Source of the DNA: Salinibacterium sp. SWN248
Lineage (GTDB): Bacteria > Actinomycetota > Actinomycetes > Actinomycetales > Microbacteriaceae
NCBI RefSeq assembly: GCF_015864575.1
Contig: NZ_JADYWW010000001.1
Span: 1,387,719-1,451,718, forward strand
Reading direction: 5' to 3'
Length of the DNA: 64,000 nucleotides
Both the position numbers and the translations under genes were made by a program. Positions 9,688-19,754 of this stretch are shown here, piece by piece. The notes beneath the pieces are model-generated. The model was not told the origin of the DNA. It made no database searches and saw only the letters and a program-made list of their open reading frames with translations. The number at the start of each line of letters is the position of its first letter. Position 1 is the stretch's first letter.

Positions 9688-10354
9688 GGAACAACCTCTT
9701 CTTCATAACGGAGTGAGCCTCAGCCCACCCCTCGGCTTGCGGAGCGCCCAAGGCGGGGATCGCCTCAGGCGTAGTGATAAGTGAGAGCTGATGGACAAAC
9801 GGTTCGGCTACTTCGCAGGCATTGAGCACCCAGGTAACAACTGTCGCGGGGTCGATCGGGTCGAGCTTGAGTACGGCGGATGCTGCATTCTGAACCTCTT
9901 CGTAGACGACAAGACGAACCAGGTCGGCTGGCTTCATCAGGGCGGTTGCCGCTATCGCTCCGAGCACGACGGCCCGGGGTGGCCGTCGCAGCTGAGCGCA
10001 GAACGCAATTGATGCGCTGCTCGGCCATACGGTGCGGCCGATCCTTGTGTAGCCGCGACCGAGGAGTCGGGAAGCGTCGCGCAATGCCGGGCTAGGGGTT
10101 CTCGCCGCCCAGGCCGCGATTAGAGCGTCTATCCCCGACGGCGCGGCTTCGCTGATGAAATGATGCCGTGCCACTACCGCCGTTCCGGCTTCGACGAGTG
10201 TTGTCGAGCGTGTTTTGCCGGCAAGGAACGAGGGGATGTCGTCTCGCTTGAGCCCACCAAGCAAAGCAGGTTCCATTCCCGCCGAGTGAGTGTGTCCGCC
10301 GGTGGGCAGGCGCGCATCAGCGAGGAGCATCGCGAGCGTCCCCGAGTCGACCAT
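9680..10354 (-). CDS. ureF: Urease accessory protein UreF
   Basis: The 224-residue, all-helical protein has the N-terminal UreF pattern [22 protein letters not shown]. UreF bridges UreD and UreG and controls the GTPase cycle during nickel insertion. It overlaps ureG by 8 bases, and its start codon shares one base with the ureC stop, so the three genes are translationally coupled. Confidence 0.93.
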
Positions 10355-12057
10355 CAGAACATCGTGTAGAGCTGAGCGAGGGGCAGGGTATCGACGGGAG
10401 CGGGCACGACAAGTTCGTCATCGATCGAGATCGCGAAGGTATCCGGACGAATATCGATCTTCGGGAGCGTGTCATTGTTCTTCAGGTCATGCTTGGTCAC
10501 TTCCCGAGTGGACTGCACGGCGACAACGGTGCGCCCAAGTCCCATCCGTTCCTCAAAGCCGTCATCAATTGCGGCCTGCGCGACGAACGAGAGTGAGAGT
10601 CGGTCGCCAATGGCATCCGCAAATGATGGTCGCATGAGCACCGGCTGCGGGGTAGGGATTGAGGCGTTGGGATCGCCGAGAGCGCCCCACGCTAAGCCTC
10701 CTCCCTTGATGACAACTTCGGGCCTAATGCCGAAGTATCGCGGATCCCACAGCACCAAGTCGGCCAGCTTGCCCGGCTCAATGCTCCCTACTTCTTTATC
10801 GATTCCGTGACCGATGGCGGGGTTGATTGTGTATTTAGCGATGTAGCGCCGTGCGCGCTCGTTGTCGGCCGGGTGCGCGACGCCCAATGACCCACGCCGT
10901 GCCTTCATGACGTGGGCAACCTGCCACGTGCGGGAAATAACTTCACCGATTCGACCCATCGCCTGAGAGTCTGACGACGTGATCGACAGTGCTCCGATGT
11001 CGTGGAGGATGTCCTCCGCAGCGATCGTTGTTGCGCGAATTCTGGACTCAGCGAAAGCGAGGTCCTCCGGCACCGACGCATTCAAGTGATGGCACACCAT
11101 CAGCATGTCGAGGTGTTCCGCAACAGTATTTATGGTGTGGGGGAGCGTCGGGTTCGTTGATCCCGGGATGACATTGGGCAGAGACGCGATCGACAAAATA
11201 TCGGGCGCGTGACCGCCGCCAGCACCTTCAACATGAAATGCGTGGATGCCGCGTCCGCCGATCGCATCGATCGTGGACTGCACATAGCCGGCTTCGTTGA
11301 GCGAATCGGAGTGCAAAGCGACCTGTAGACCGAAGGTGTCGGCTGCCTCAAGAGCCGCATTGATCGCTGCAGGTGTCGCGCCCCAATCCTCATGAATCTT
11401 GAAACCACCAGCACCGGCTAATGCCTGTTCCTTGAGCGCCTCTGGCGAGACGGTGTTGCCCTTGCCCAGCAGGAGCAGATTCACCGGCAGGCGATCCATG
11501 GCGCGGTGCATGGTTTCCAGATGCCACGCGCCGGGGGTGACAGTGGTGGCCTTTGATCCCTCGGAAGGTCCGGTGCCGCCACCGACCACGGTAGTGATTC
11601 CTGTGGCGAGCGCTTCATGAATTTGGGAAGGGGAGATGAGGTGAACGTGAGAATCAATACCGCCGGCGGTGAGGATGCGACCCTCTCCCGAGATCACGTC
11701 AGTCGATGGGCCGATCACGAGTAGGGGATGGACGCCGTCGGCGATGTCAGGGTTTCCTGCACGGCCTAACGCAACGATTCGTCCATCTTTGATGCCGACA
11801 TCCGCCCGCTGAATGCCCCACCAGTCGAGCACGATGGCATTCGTAATGACGGTGTCTAGCGCGCCTTCGGCGCGAGTGCGCACGCCTTGAGCCATAGACT
11901 CTCGAATCGATTTGCCGCCACCGAATACGGCTTCTTCTCCACCAACGGTGAGATCGCGCTCGATTTCGATCCAGAGGTCGGTGTCGCCGAGGCGTATCTG
12001 GTCGCCCGCAGTAGGACCATAGATTGCTGCGTAGCGTTGTCGGTCAATGGATACCAT
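10354..12057 (-). CDS. ureC: Urease alpha subunit (catalytic)
   Basis: The 567-residue protein has the full active site. Nickel ligands are His137 and His139 (DSHVHL), His249, His275 and Asp363. Lys220 in [10 protein letters not shown] is the carbamylated bridge. The mobile flap is VCHHLN at 321-326. Urease hydrolyses urea to ammonia and carbamate in the cytoplasm. I chose ATG at 12057, which gives [10 protein letters not shown], the expected N-terminus and exact usual length; an open frame extends 91 codons further but only as antisense of ureB. It overlaps ureB by 14 bases. Confidence 0.98.
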   Translation of the reverse strand: MVSIDRQRYAAIYGPTAGDQIRLGDTDLWIEIERDLTVGGEEAVFGGGKSIRESMAQGVRTRAEGALDTVITNAIVLDWWGIQRADVGIKDGRIVALGRAGNPDIADGVHPLLVIGPSTDVISGEGRILTAGGIDSHVHLISPSQIHEALATGITTVVGGGTGPSEGSKATTVTPGAWHLETMHRAMDRLPVNLLLLGKGNTVSPEALKEQALAGAGGFKIHEDWGATPAAINAALEAADTFGLQVALHSDSLNEAGYVQSTIDAIGGRGIHAFHVEGAGGGHAPDILSIASLPNVIPGSTNPTLPHTINTVAEHLDMLMVCHHLNASVPEDLAFAESRIRATTIAAEDILHDIGALSITSSDSQAMGRIGEVISRTWQVAHVMKARRGSLGVAHPADNERARRYIAKYTINPAIGHGIDKEVGSIEPGKLADLVLWDPRYFGIRPEVVIKGGGLAWGALGDPNASIPTPQPVLMRPSFADAIGDRLSLSFVAQAAIDDGFEERMGLGRTVVAVQSTREVTKHDLKNNDTLPKIDIRPDTFAISIDDELVVPAPVDTLPLAQLYTMF

Positions 12058-12394
12058 CGAGTTGCTCCTTGCCTGCATGCGAAAGCTGGAGGCCGGGAAT
12101 GCGCCTCGCTCCCTGAATTGCGACCGCGTCGAGTTCTCGAGACGCACCTGGTTCGAACCGTTGCGATGTTCCCGACGGGATATCGAGCCGGAAACCGTGG
12201 GCCGCTTCGCGGTCGAAGGTGAGGGCGGCGTTCGCGTCCGGCAGGTGAAGATGAGACCCGATCTGGATAGGCCGATCTCCAGAGTTGAGGAAGACAACGC
12301 GAATACGCTCAGCCTCCGTGCGGTCGGCATTCAGTTCGATGATTCCCGGTCGAATTCTGAAGGCGCCCGGCCCTTCGGAGCGTGCACTAGCCAT
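12044..12394 (-). CDS. ureB: Urease beta subunit
   Basis: The 116-residue protein has the beta-subunit core: [26 protein letters not shown], then [24 protein letters not shown] and RFEPG. It packs with the alpha and gamma chains in the urease trimer. It starts 14 bases after the ureA stop and overlaps ureC by 14 bases. Confidence 0.96.
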   Translation of the reverse strand: MASARSEGPGAFRIRPGIIELNADRTEAERIRVVFLNSGDRPIQIGSHLHLPDANAALTFDREAAHGFRLDIPSGTSQRFEPGASRELDAVAIQGARRIPGLQLSHAGKEQLDGIH

Positions 12395-12408
12395 GATCTA
12401 TCTCCCTC

Positions 12409-12711
12409 TTACTGGATGGGGTGATGCAAGGTGACGAGCTTGCGGCCGTCGGGAAAAGTTGCTTCTACTTGAACGTCGAGGATCATGTCGGCGACACCGG
12501 GCATCACTTGGGCGCGCGTGAGCACCTCCCGGCCTTCGTCCATGAGGTCGGCGACGAGCGCGCCGTCGCGGGCGCGTTCGATTACCCAGCTACTGAGCAA
12601 CGCAATGCTCTCCGGGTAATTAAGGATGACCCCGCGGTCGAGTCGCTCCCGAGCGACCATCGCCGCAACGCTGAGCAATAGTTTTTCGGTATCGGCAGGT
12701 GTGAGATGCAT
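12409..12711 (-). CDS. ureA: Urease gamma subunit
   Basis: The 100-residue protein is standard: [24 protein letters not shown] at the start and [18 protein letters not shown] at the end. The start ATG overlaps the stop of the nickel transporter gene by one base (TGATG), which shows that the urease subunits are coupled to the transporter. A longer open frame that runs back over the transporter gene is not credible. Confidence 0.97.
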   Translation of the reverse strand: MHLTPADTEKLLLSVAAMVARERLDRGVILNYPESIALLSSWVIERARDGALVADLMDEGREVLTRAQVMPGVADMILDVQVEATFPDGRKLVTLHHPIQ

Positions 12712-13763
12712 CAGACGCCTTCTTTCATCATCGGCTGAGGAGTAACGAATGCAGAGGTGCGATCGCTGTGTGATCGTCCGATTGCCAGCACAACAAGCCA
12801 GCCAACAAGGATGAGCCCCGCTAGTACGAAGCCAAGAGATGACACTTCGGCACCCGAGATCCAATTCAGTACACCCGCAGTTCCTCCGGATGCAGTAACC
12901 GCCGAAGCGAGCTGCACGACACCGACAACAACCGCGACGGTGACAGCGACGACAGTCATTCCGACGCTGAAGGCTCGTTGGACGCGTGAGGAGCGCGAGC
13001 CTGGTCGGTAAACGCGGCTCGCCATGAGGCCTTGAAGGGTATCCATCGCGGTCATTCCTGCTGCGAACAGAATGGGAAGCGCGAGCACAGCCCACAGCGA
13101 AGTAGACGAGAGAGCGGCTGCGCCCAACAGGACGAGAAGCCAGATCTCTGTGGCGGTATCGAGGCCGAGTCCGAACAACAGACCGACTACGTACATTCGA
13201 CTTGGTCGATCCACAGCCTTATCGAAACGTCCGAGTAGCCAAGTGACGGGGCCACGAACTCCGTGACTATGGGAACGGGTGAGCGCAATAATGTTGGCAG
13301 CGGCGATGACGAGCAGGAAGACTCCTGAGATCGTGGGGCCGTAGACAGTCGTGGTGAACTGAACCGCTGAGCCGTCAGCTGCCATGGCGGTTTCCAGTGC
13401 CTGCCCGAATGCCATAAGAAGCACGCACAGGACCGTGACGATCGTCGAATGCCCCAGCGCGAACCAAAAACCGACGGTGCCGCGCGCTTCGCGGGGCGAC
13501 GTCGCGAGTCGTCGGGTCGTGTTGTCGATGGCGGCGATGTGATCGGCATCAAAAGCGTGACGAACTCCCAACGCGTAGGCGGTGAGCCCGATTCCGAGAG
13601 CGACGGCCAACCCGCTCGCTGCGCCCGAGGAGTCCGCTGCTGACGGCGCGCTCGCGAGAACGAGCGCGCCGAACCCGACGACGTGGAGCGCAACGATGGC
13701 ACCGAGAACGCCCCAGGGGCGGTTCATGCGTGTGGTCGTGGCAGACCGTGACGGCAGGCTCAC
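12711..13763 (-). CDS. NiCoT-family nickel/cobalt transporter
   Basis: The 350-residue membrane protein has the NiCoT signature RHAFDADHI at 68-76, the second motif [12 protein letters not shown] and [14 protein letters not shown]. About eight membrane segments are visible. NiCoT proteins (HoxN, NixA, NicT) take up nickel or cobalt with high affinity. The overlap with ureA makes nickel for urease the clear purpose. The gene begins 3 bases after the stop of the preceding reductase gene, which joins the urease set to the catabolic genes upstream. Confidence 0.95.
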   Translation of the reverse strand: MSLPSRSATTTRMNRPWGVLGAIVALHVVGFGALVLASAPSAADSSGAASGLAVALGIGLTAYALGVRHAFDADHIAAIDNTTRRLATSPREARGTVGFWFALGHSTIVTVLCVLLMAFGQALETAMAADGSAVQFTTTVYGPTISGVFLLVIAAANIIALTRSHSHGVRGPVTWLLGRFDKAVDRPSRMYVVGLLFGLGLDTATEIWLLVLLGAAALSSTSLWAVLALPILFAAGMTAMDTLQGLMASRVYRPGSRSSRVQRAFSVGMTVVAVTVAVVVGVVQLASAVTASGGTAGVLNWISGAEVSSLGFVLAGLILVGWLVVLAIGRSHSDRTSAFVTPQPMMKEGV

Positions 13764-13766
13764 GAC

Positions 13767-14663
13767 TTATCCCTCGGTCTGATCGTCACTGCGACCGGAG
13801 AGTTCACTGACGAGGGTAAACAATGCCGAATGATCGAGGTCGCCGTCGCCGCGGGCTTTGAGCGAACCCATGAGCTGCGCCACCACGGCTCCGAGAGGAA
13901 TAGCGACCCCCGCCTCCCGTGCCGCAGCCGTAACGATTCCCAAGTCTTTGTCGTGCAAGGTCACACGGAAGCCCGGTGCGAAGTTTCTGGAGAGCATGTT
14001 CGGAGCTTTCCGCGAGAGAACTGTGCTGCCGGCAAGACCTCCCGAAAGCACCTTCACTGCGGACTCCATGTCTACTCCGTGGGCTTCGAGGAAGACGAGA
14101 GCTTCGGCGACGAGTTCCATCGTGCCGGCCACGATGAGCTGATTTGCAGCCTTTACCGTCTGACCAGAACCTGACGGGCCCACGTGAACGATCGTTGATC
14201 CAACAGCGTCGAAGACGGTGGAAGCCTGAGCGAAAGCCTCGGCTGATCCTCCGACCATGACGGATAGTGCACCCTCCACGGCTCCCGCCTCACCACCCGA
14301 GACCGGCGCATCGAGCATATGAATCCCTGAGCTCGCTGCTTCTTCGGCCAACCGGATAGCAACATCCGGTCGGATCGTCGAAAAGTCGATGACGAGGGTG
14401 CCCTGCGGCACACGTGCGAACACGCCGCTTTCGCCGCTCAATACAGACTCGACATCGGGGGAGTCCGGCAGCATCGTCACCACAATTTCGGCGCCGGCGA
14501 TCGCTTCTTCGACGCTCTGTGCGCCTGACCCGCCCTGCGCAATGAACGTGTCGACGGCGGCCCGGCTGCGGTTAAACCCTGTGACGTCGTGGCCAGCGGC
14601 AACCAAGTTGGCCGCCATAGGCGCGCCCATGATGCCGAGACCGATGAATGCAATTTTTGTCAT
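13767..14663 (-). CDS. 2-hydroxy-3-oxopropionate (tartronate semialdehyde) reductase-like dehydrogenase
   Basis: The 298-residue protein is a beta-hydroxyacid dehydrogenase. It has the nucleotide-binding motif GLGIMGAPMAANL (from residue 8), the substrate motif DAPVSGGEAGA and the catalytic Lys171 in GQTVKAANQ. The family includes GlxR/GarR, which reduce tartronate semialdehyde to glycerate, and 3-hydroxyisobutyrate dehydrogenase. GlxR is favoured because the gene overlaps a hydroxypyruvate-isomerase-like gene by 4 bases (ATGA), as these two enzymes occur together in glyoxylate assimilation. No glyoxylate carboligase (gcl) lies in the window. Confidence 0.8.
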   Translation of the reverse strand: MTKIAFIGLGIMGAPMAANLVAAGHDVTGFNRSRAAVDTFIAQGGSGAQSVEEAIAGAEIVVTMLPDSPDVESVLSGESGVFARVPQGTLVIDFSTIRPDVAIRLAEEAASSGIHMLDAPVSGGEAGAVEGALSVMVGGSAEAFAQASTVFDAVGSTIVHVGPSGSGQTVKAANQLIVAGTMELVAEALVFLEAHGVDMESAVKVLSGGLAGSTVLSRKAPNMLSRNFAPGFRVTLHDKDLGIVTAAAREAGVAIPLGAVVAQLMGSLKARGDGDLDHSALFTLVSELSGRSDDQTEG

Positions 14664-15511
14664 AGTGAAGAACCTCTCGTTACTGAAACTGTGATCGATG
14701 GGAAATCATTGAGATTGGCGATGCTGGCTTGAGTGTCGCCAGTGGACGGCTTGTACTCGAGCGCGACCGCCCCGGTATAGCCCTGCTCGGTCAATTCGCT
14801 GAGATAGCGGTCTAGATCGAGCGTTCCGGAGCCGGGTTCTCCTCGGCCAGGGAAGTCCGCGATTTGTACATGCGCAACGGATGAGGCGTGACTCTTGATA
14901 GCGGCTGAAACGTCATCCCCGTTCGCGGCTAAGTGGAAAATATCGAGCAAGAAAGCAACGTTGGAGTGTCCGGATGCCCGGACGCGATCTACCACCGCGA
15001 TAGCGTCCGCCGCGGTACGCAGCGGATAAGGCTTGGGGCCGCTCACGGCTTCGATGAGCACTGTCGCCCCGATGGTGGCGGCAGCGTCGGCGGCAAAGCC
15101 GAGGCTCTGGATCGCGAGCTCATCCTGTGCTTCCGGAGTCGAGGTCTCGACTCGGTTTCCATAGAGCGCGTTGAACGCTCCCACGTTGAGGCGCGAACCG
15201 ATGGCCGTTGCGATTTCCACGCTGTCGCGAAATTCTGCTTGGCGGTCGGGAAGAGAGAGGACACCGCAATCGGGCCCGAAAAGGTCACCAGCAAAGTAGT
15301 TGAGTCCGACAAGCTTCGCTCCGGAATCGTCAATAGCCCCGACAAACTTGTCGACGTCGCTATCAGTGGGCGAAGCAGAATCGAACGGCCACCAATATTC
15401 GATCGAATCGAAACCAGCGTTATAGGCGGCGGCTGGCCGCTGGAGGAGGGGCAACTCCTGGAACAGCAGCGAGCAATTGGCGACGTAGGTGGAACGTTGG
15501 GGGGAGTTCAT
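14660..15511 (-). CDS. Hydroxypyruvate-isomerase-like TIM-barrel protein
   Basis: The 283-residue protein belongs to the xylose-isomerase-like AP-endonuclease-2 fold. It opens with YVANCSLLFQELPLLQRPAAAYNAGFDSIEYWWPF, the usual start of the Hyi family, and has VLIEAVSG and NVAFLLDIFHLAANGDD, which supply metal and catalytic acids, and a late VALEYKPS. Hyi interconverts hydroxypyruvate and tartronate semialdehyde. The overlap with the reductase gene supports this role, but a sugar or inositol isomerase cannot be excluded by sequence alone. Confidence 0.8.
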   Translation of the reverse strand: MNSPQRSTYVANCSLLFQELPLLQRPAAAYNAGFDSIEYWWPFDSASPTDSDVDKFVGAIDDSGAKLVGLNYFAGDLFGPDCGVLSLPDRQAEFRDSVEIATAIGSRLNVGAFNALYGNRVETSTPEAQDELAIQSLGFAADAAATIGATVLIEAVSGPKPYPLRTAADAIAVVDRVRASGHSNVAFLLDIFHLAANGDDVSAAIKSHASSVAHVQIADFPGRGEPGSGTLDLDRYLSELTEQGYTGAVALEYKPSTGDTQASIANLNDFPSITVSVTRGSSL

Positions 15512-15520
15512 GCGATGTCC

Positions 15521-16399
15521 TTACTTGAGTCCGGAAGAAGCGAGGCCCTGCACGAAGAAGCGCTGAGCGAAGAGGAAGAGGAGGATCAGTGGCACTGTGG
15601 CCACAGCGGCGCCCGCGAACGTCAAGCCCCAGTTGGGCAGCTCACCCGCAGATACCGACTGGGCAATGGCGACCTGAATGACCTGATTCTGAGAACTTTG
15701 CACGACCGTCAACGGCCAGAGGAATGCGTTCCACGAGAACAAGAAGGTCACGAGGCACAGAGTTGCCAACGATGTGCGCACGTTGGGAAGGATGATCGAC
15801 CAGAACACCCGGAAGTGTCCTGCACCATCGAGTCGTGCCGCCTCATCCAACTCCATCGGGATCTCTTCGAAGGCTTGCTTCAGAAGGAAGAGCCCGAAAA
15901 CGCTCGAGACCCAGGGAAGCGCGACAGCGAGGAGTGTGTCTTGCAGGTTGAGGCCAGCAATTACCCCATACATCGGCACGACAAGCGCTTCTGCCGGAAG
16001 CATGAATGTTGCGAGGATCACCGCGAAGACCACGCCGCGGCCCTTGAACGAAATTCTCGTCAACGCATAGGCAGCGAGGGTGCAGACCACCAGGGTGCCG
16101 CCCACTTGGATGAACGCGACGATGAGCGAATTGACGAGAGCGAGACCGATTCCTTTTTCGAAAAGCGCCACAAAGTTGTCGATCGTTCCGCCGACGGGAA
16201 GAAATACCTTCCACGAGAGCGGGTTGAGATCATCGAAGATCGCGGTCTGATTTTTGAATGCAGACGACACCATCCAGAGGTAGGGCAGGAGGAATGCGCC
16301 CACGATGATGGCAATCACTACAAACGAGACGCCGAAGCGAGCGATAGTCATGGGGAGTCGGCGAAGCTGATGTGGTTCCGCTATGCGTTGAGTAGTCAT
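15521..16399 (-). CDS. ABC importer permease, MalG type
   Basis: The 292-residue protein has six membrane segments and the ATPase-contact EAA motif ELDEAARLDGAGHFRVFWSI. The length and the C-terminal ending (FFVQGLASSGLK) are typical of the second permease of CUT1-type importers. It pairs with the permease gene 9 bases upstream. No ATPase is encoded in the cluster, so a shared ATPase such as MsiK is expected to energise it. Confidence 0.92.
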   Translation of the reverse strand: MTTQRIAEPHQLRRLPMTIARFGVSFVVIAIIVGAFLLPYLWMVSSAFKNQTAIFDDLNPLSWKVFLPVGGTIDNFVALFEKGIGLALVNSLIVAFIQVGGTLVVCTLAAYALTRISFKGRGVVFAVILATFMLPAEALVVPMYGVIAGLNLQDTLLAVALPWVSSVFGLFLLKQAFEEIPMELDEAARLDGAGHFRVFWSIILPNVRTSLATLCLVTFLFSWNAFLWPLTVVQSSQNQVIQVAIAQSVSAGELPNWGLTFAGAAVATVPLILLFLFAQRFFVQGLASSGLK

Positions 16400-16408
16400 G
16401 GCGCCCTC

Positions 16409-17368
16409 CTAATAGTTCCAACGAGTGCGAAGTAGCCGCATCTGGATCAAGCTGATGATGATGGCGAAAGCAAGCACGACGAGCGCCATTGCGGAGGCGT
16501 AGCCCGGCTGCTGAAGAATGAACGCCGTCTTGTAGATGTGATAAATGATGAGGTTCGTCGTGCCCTGAGGGGCGCCACCCGTCATGATGTACGCCGGCGC
16601 AAATGCTTGGAGTGCGAAGACAGTCATCACTACGACAATGAACAGGGTCGTGCGGGAGAGCAGCGGAAGAGTGATGCTGAGCGTGCGACGGAGGGGCCCG
16701 GCTCCATCCATATGTGCTGCCTCGCTGAGCTCGGCGGGAACTGCTTGCAGTCCACCGAGAAAGAGAACGGTTGCCAGGCCCACTTGTTGCCAGACGGTCA
16801 TCACGATGATGGCGGGGAGTGCTTGGGTGGTGTCGGTGAGAAAACCTGCGGACGGAATTCCAACTGTCGCGAGCACCGAGTTGATCAACCCCGTCTCATT
16901 GAGCAGGAACGTCCAGAGTGTCGCGACGACAACCGACGAGGTGACAACGGGAAGAAAGATCATGGTGCGTACGAGAGCCCGAGCGGGCAGCTTGCCGTTG
17001 AGAAAAACCGCCAGTGCGAAGGACGCAGGGACGACAAGAACAAGGACACCGAGAATGAACGCGAACGTGATCAGCAGCGACTGGATTGTCTCTGCATCCG
17101 TGAAGATCCGGATGAAGTTGTCCGCACCGACGAAGGTTGCGTTGTCGGGGCTGAAAAGGCTGTAGTCGAGCACGCTGCTGCGAGCCATGACTGCCAGCGG
17201 AATGTATTGAAAGACCAGCAGAAGCAGAAGGAACGGGGTGAGGAAGGCAAGCGCAGGTAGTGCGCCCTTCCCCATCGCGCTCTTCGATCTGCGCCTGGGC
17301 GGAAGCGAAGTGCTTCCGCCCAGGTCTCTGACCGCGAGCGGCGTGGAATCGATCGGGCCAGAATGCAT
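16409..17368 (-). CDS. ABC importer permease, MalF type
   Basis: The 319-residue protein has an N-terminal cytoplasmic stretch, six membrane segments and the EAA motif ELSEAAHMDGAGPLRRTLSI. It is the first permease of a CUT1-type importer and lies 16 bases after the binding-protein gene. CUT1 systems usually carry sugars, oligosaccharides or polyols. The neighbours suggest a nucleoside- or ureide-like substrate instead, which is inference from context. Confidence 0.92.
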   Translation of the reverse strand: MHSGPIDSTPLAVRDLGGSTSLPPRRRSKSAMGKGALPALAFLTPFLLLLLVFQYIPLAVMARSSVLDYSLFSPDNATFVGADNFIRIFTDAETIQSLLITFAFILGVLVLVVPASFALAVFLNGKLPARALVRTMIFLPVVTSSVVVATLWTFLLNETGLINSVLATVGIPSAGFLTDTTQALPAIIVMTVWQQVGLATVLFLGGLQAVPAELSEAAHMDGAGPLRRTLSITLPLLSRTTLFIVVVMTVFALQAFAPAYIMTGGAPQGTTNLIIYHIYKTAFILQQPGYASAMALVVLAFAIIISLIQMRLLRTRWNY

Positions 17369-17384
17369 GACGATGTTTCCTGTT

Positions 17385-18707
17385 CTACTTCGAGAGGATC
17401 GGGTCGAGCTTGGCGACTGCCTGATCGAGCTCAGTCTTCGGATCCGCTCCGTAAGCGATGTTCTTCAGCGCTGCAGTCACGTAGAGGTCATACGCGTCGA
17501 AGTGCGGTCCGGGAGGACGCGGTACGCCCCACTCCTGGATCTCTTCGACGGGAATGTTCAACGGTGCTTCGCTGAGCGAAGGCAGTGCTTCGGTCGTCGA
17601 CACCAACACTGGAATCCGGAGGTTGTTCTCAACCCAGTCGAGGTACTGGTCACCGGTGTCCATAGCGACGACGGCCGTGGCCGCGGCCTCCGCGTTGTTC
17701 GAACGTGCGGTGACGCCGAATGTAACAGCGCCGGTGTGCACAACAGGGGTAACGAGATACGGCGTTGGGCTCACACCGAAGTCCACTCCCGCGTTAGTAA
17801 GAGTCGTAGCGTTGGAGCTCACTTCGAGGTCGAAGCACGCCTTGCCATCGATCAGCGCATTGGGAAGACCAGTCTTCGACGTCACAGCATCCGGGCCTTC
17901 GAACAAGTTCTGGTAGAAGGTCGCACCCTCGATAGCTTCAGGCGTGTTCAGCCAGCCATCGACAGTGGTTCCGTCGTCAGAGATTGCATAGAACGTCTTG
18001 TACGCCGATGATGACTCAGGAGCAGTGGGGTCTCCCATGCTGCGCAAGAAGAGCTGATCGCGGTACGACGTTCCCGGGGTGCCGTCTCCGAGTCGTGACG
18101 GTGCGAGACCGTACACGGTCGACCCAGCAGCCTCGGTTGCCGATACCTGGCAGGTCAGCATTGCGGCTTGCGCCTCTGGCCATGTCCACGCGGTGTCAAG
18201 AGAGGTGGGAGGTGTGATGCCGGCTGCATCAGTCAGCTCCTTGTTGAAGTACAAGGAGAGAGTGTCTTGCTCGTTGCCGGGCGAGTAAACCTGGCCGTCC
18301 CACGAGTTCTCTGTCAACGTCGCTGACGTCACGTCGTCAAACCAGCCATCGGGCAGGTAATCGTCAAGGGGAAGCAAGAAGCCCTGCGATGCGTAGGACG
18401 CGGTGCTTGGAGCGTCGAATCCGACAATGTCTGGCGGGTTCGACGACGGCGCGAGTACCGCGATCTTTGCTGCCAAGTTGCCGAACGGAACTTCGTCCAC
18501 GGTGAAAATGACGCATTTGTTGGCGGCTGTGTAGGCATCCAATTGCTCGTCAGTGGGGGAGTTGTTTTCTGCGCGGAGTACGGAGAGTTCCGTTACGCCG
18601 TCCTCGCAGCCTGCGATGGTGGGGGTGGAGCCGGCAGAACATCCGGCGAGAGCCATAATGGCTACCGTCCCGACCGCCGTGCTCAGTGTTGCGATGTTGC
18701 GTTTCAT
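17385..18707 (-). CDS. Extracellular solute-binding lipoprotein of the ABC importer
   Basis: The 440-residue protein has a lipoprotein signal peptide (MKRN basic start, hydrophobic core, lipobox MALAGC) and a family-1 solute-binding fold. I chose ATG at 18707, preceded by AAGGGA; the open frame continues 24 codons upstream without a signal-peptide reason. It would capture the substrate outside the membrane for the two permeases downstream. The ligand is unknown. Confidence 0.92.
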   Translation of the reverse strand: MKRNIATLSTAVGTVAIMALAGCSAGSTPTIAGCEDGVTELSVLRAENNSPTDEQLDAYTAANKCVIFTVDEVPFGNLAAKIAVLAPSSNPPDIVGFDAPSTASYASQGFLLPLDDYLPDGWFDDVTSATLTENSWDGQVYSPGNEQDTLSLYFNKELTDAAGITPPTSLDTAWTWPEAQAAMLTCQVSATEAAGSTVYGLAPSRLGDGTPGTSYRDQLFLRSMGDPTAPESSSAYKTFYAISDDGTTVDGWLNTPEAIEGATFYQNLFEGPDAVTSKTGLPNALIDGKACFDLEVSSNATTLTNAGVDFGVSPTPYLVTPVVHTGAVTFGVTARSNNAEAAATAVVAMDTGDQYLDWVENNLRIPVLVSTTEALPSLSEAPLNIPVEEIQEWGVPRPPGPHFDAYDLYVTAALKNIAYGADPKTELDQAVAKLDPILSK

Positions 18708-18759
18708 TGTTTTCCCTTGCTTAGGTGGAGCGAAATATTCGAAACGTGAAGAGCAGTGG

Positions 18760-19719
18760 TTATCGCTGGATAGAGACACACTCCTTCAGCAGTCGATAGA
18801 AGACGTCAGCGTTCGCCGTCAATGCGACGTAGGCGTTCGGTTCTTCTATGCCTCGGTGACGAACGTCGATAACAGTCCTGCCGAAGGTGCGCACTCCTGT
18901 TGTCTCGATGCCGACGTGAAGGTGGTTAAGAGGAAGGACAGCGGGGTCGAGCAGATACGCGATGCAGACGGCATCGTGAATGGGGGCGCTGTCGGGAATC
19001 GCCTGTGGCTGGCTTTCATCGTGGGCGACGATGCGCTGTTGGATACAGATCGCGGTCGCCAGACCAGCGGGGGTACTGAGAGCGTGAAGCTCGGATGCCT
19101 GTGCTCCGGTGACGAGTGCGTCGTGCGTCGCGTCGAGGGGAACCAGAACAATTCGCTTGAAGCCGGCTTTGAAAACGACGTCAGCAGCTACGGGGTCATG
19201 CCAGATGTTCGATTCTGCCGACGGCGTTGCGTTGCCGAAAGCGTGCGCGCCACCCATGATGACGATCTCGTCGACCTTCTCGATGATCGAGGGGTCGAGG
19301 GTGATCGCAGCCGCGATGTTTGTCAGTGGACCGACTGGCACCAGCGTGATGGGTTCAGTACGAGCTCGCAGCGTCTCGACTAACCACTCGACAGCGCCCT
19401 GCGTTTGAGCAACCGAGGTGGCGGGCGGGAGGTCGAGCTCCTTCGGGTGCATCTTTCCGCCGCTGTGATCGTCCGAAGGGCTGGGCTGCGGTACGCCGAT
19501 AGGGCCGAATGGCTCATCGAGTCCCCGATAGACAGGGATGTCGGAGCGGTTGATGTAGTCGAGCACGCGAAGCGTGTTGTCAGTCGTATTCTCGACCGGA
19601 CGATTGCCCCACACGGTGGTGCACGCAACGAGGTCGATCTCTGGCGATAGCGCTGCCATCATGATTGCAATCGCGTCGTCAGTTCCTGTGTCGACATCGA
19701 GGATGATTGACCGTGGCAT
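18760..19719 (-). CDS. Nucleoside hydrolase (inosine-uridine preferring family), copy 2
   Basis: The 319-residue protein has the calcium-binding signature DVDTGTDDAIAI (from residue 8), the TLVPVGPLTNIAAA and IVIMGGAHAFGNATP blocks and ESNIWHDPVAADVV. It shares the family plan of copy 1 at 5160-6116 but differs clearly in sequence. Its place between the amidohydrolase and the importer suggests that it acts on the imported substrate in the cytoplasm and splits a ribosyl bond. Whether the substrate is a purine, a pyrimidine or a ribosylated ureide is not shown by the sequence. Confidence 0.92.
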   Translation of the reverse strand: MPRSIILDVDTGTDDAIAIMMAALSPEIDLVACTTVWGNRPVENTTDNTLRVLDYINRSDIPVYRGLDEPFGPIGVPQPSPSDDHSGGKMHPKELDLPPATSVAQTQGAVEWLVETLRARTEPITLVPVGPLTNIAAAITLDPSIIEKVDEIVIMGGAHAFGNATPSAESNIWHDPVAADVVFKAGFKRIVLVPLDATHDALVTGAQASELHALSTPAGLATAICIQQRIVAHDESQPQAIPDSAPIHDAVCIAYLLDPAVLPLNHLHVGIETTGVRTFGRTVIDVRHRGIEEPNAYVALTANADVFYRLLKECVSIQR

Positions 19720-19754
19720 GTAATGTGCTCCTTCTTGGTTGGTGATGATGAGGA

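Noticed and set aside
12058-12330. An N-terminal extension of UreC
   Set aside because: The extra 91 codons are a shadow of ureB; the shorter form has exactly the usual UreC length and start.
14933-16435. A 500-codon open frame on the plus strand over the hydroxypyruvate-isomerase and permease genes
   Set aside because: The minus-strand proteins have clear family motifs. The plus-strand product is a charged, low-complexity shadow that spans two real genes.
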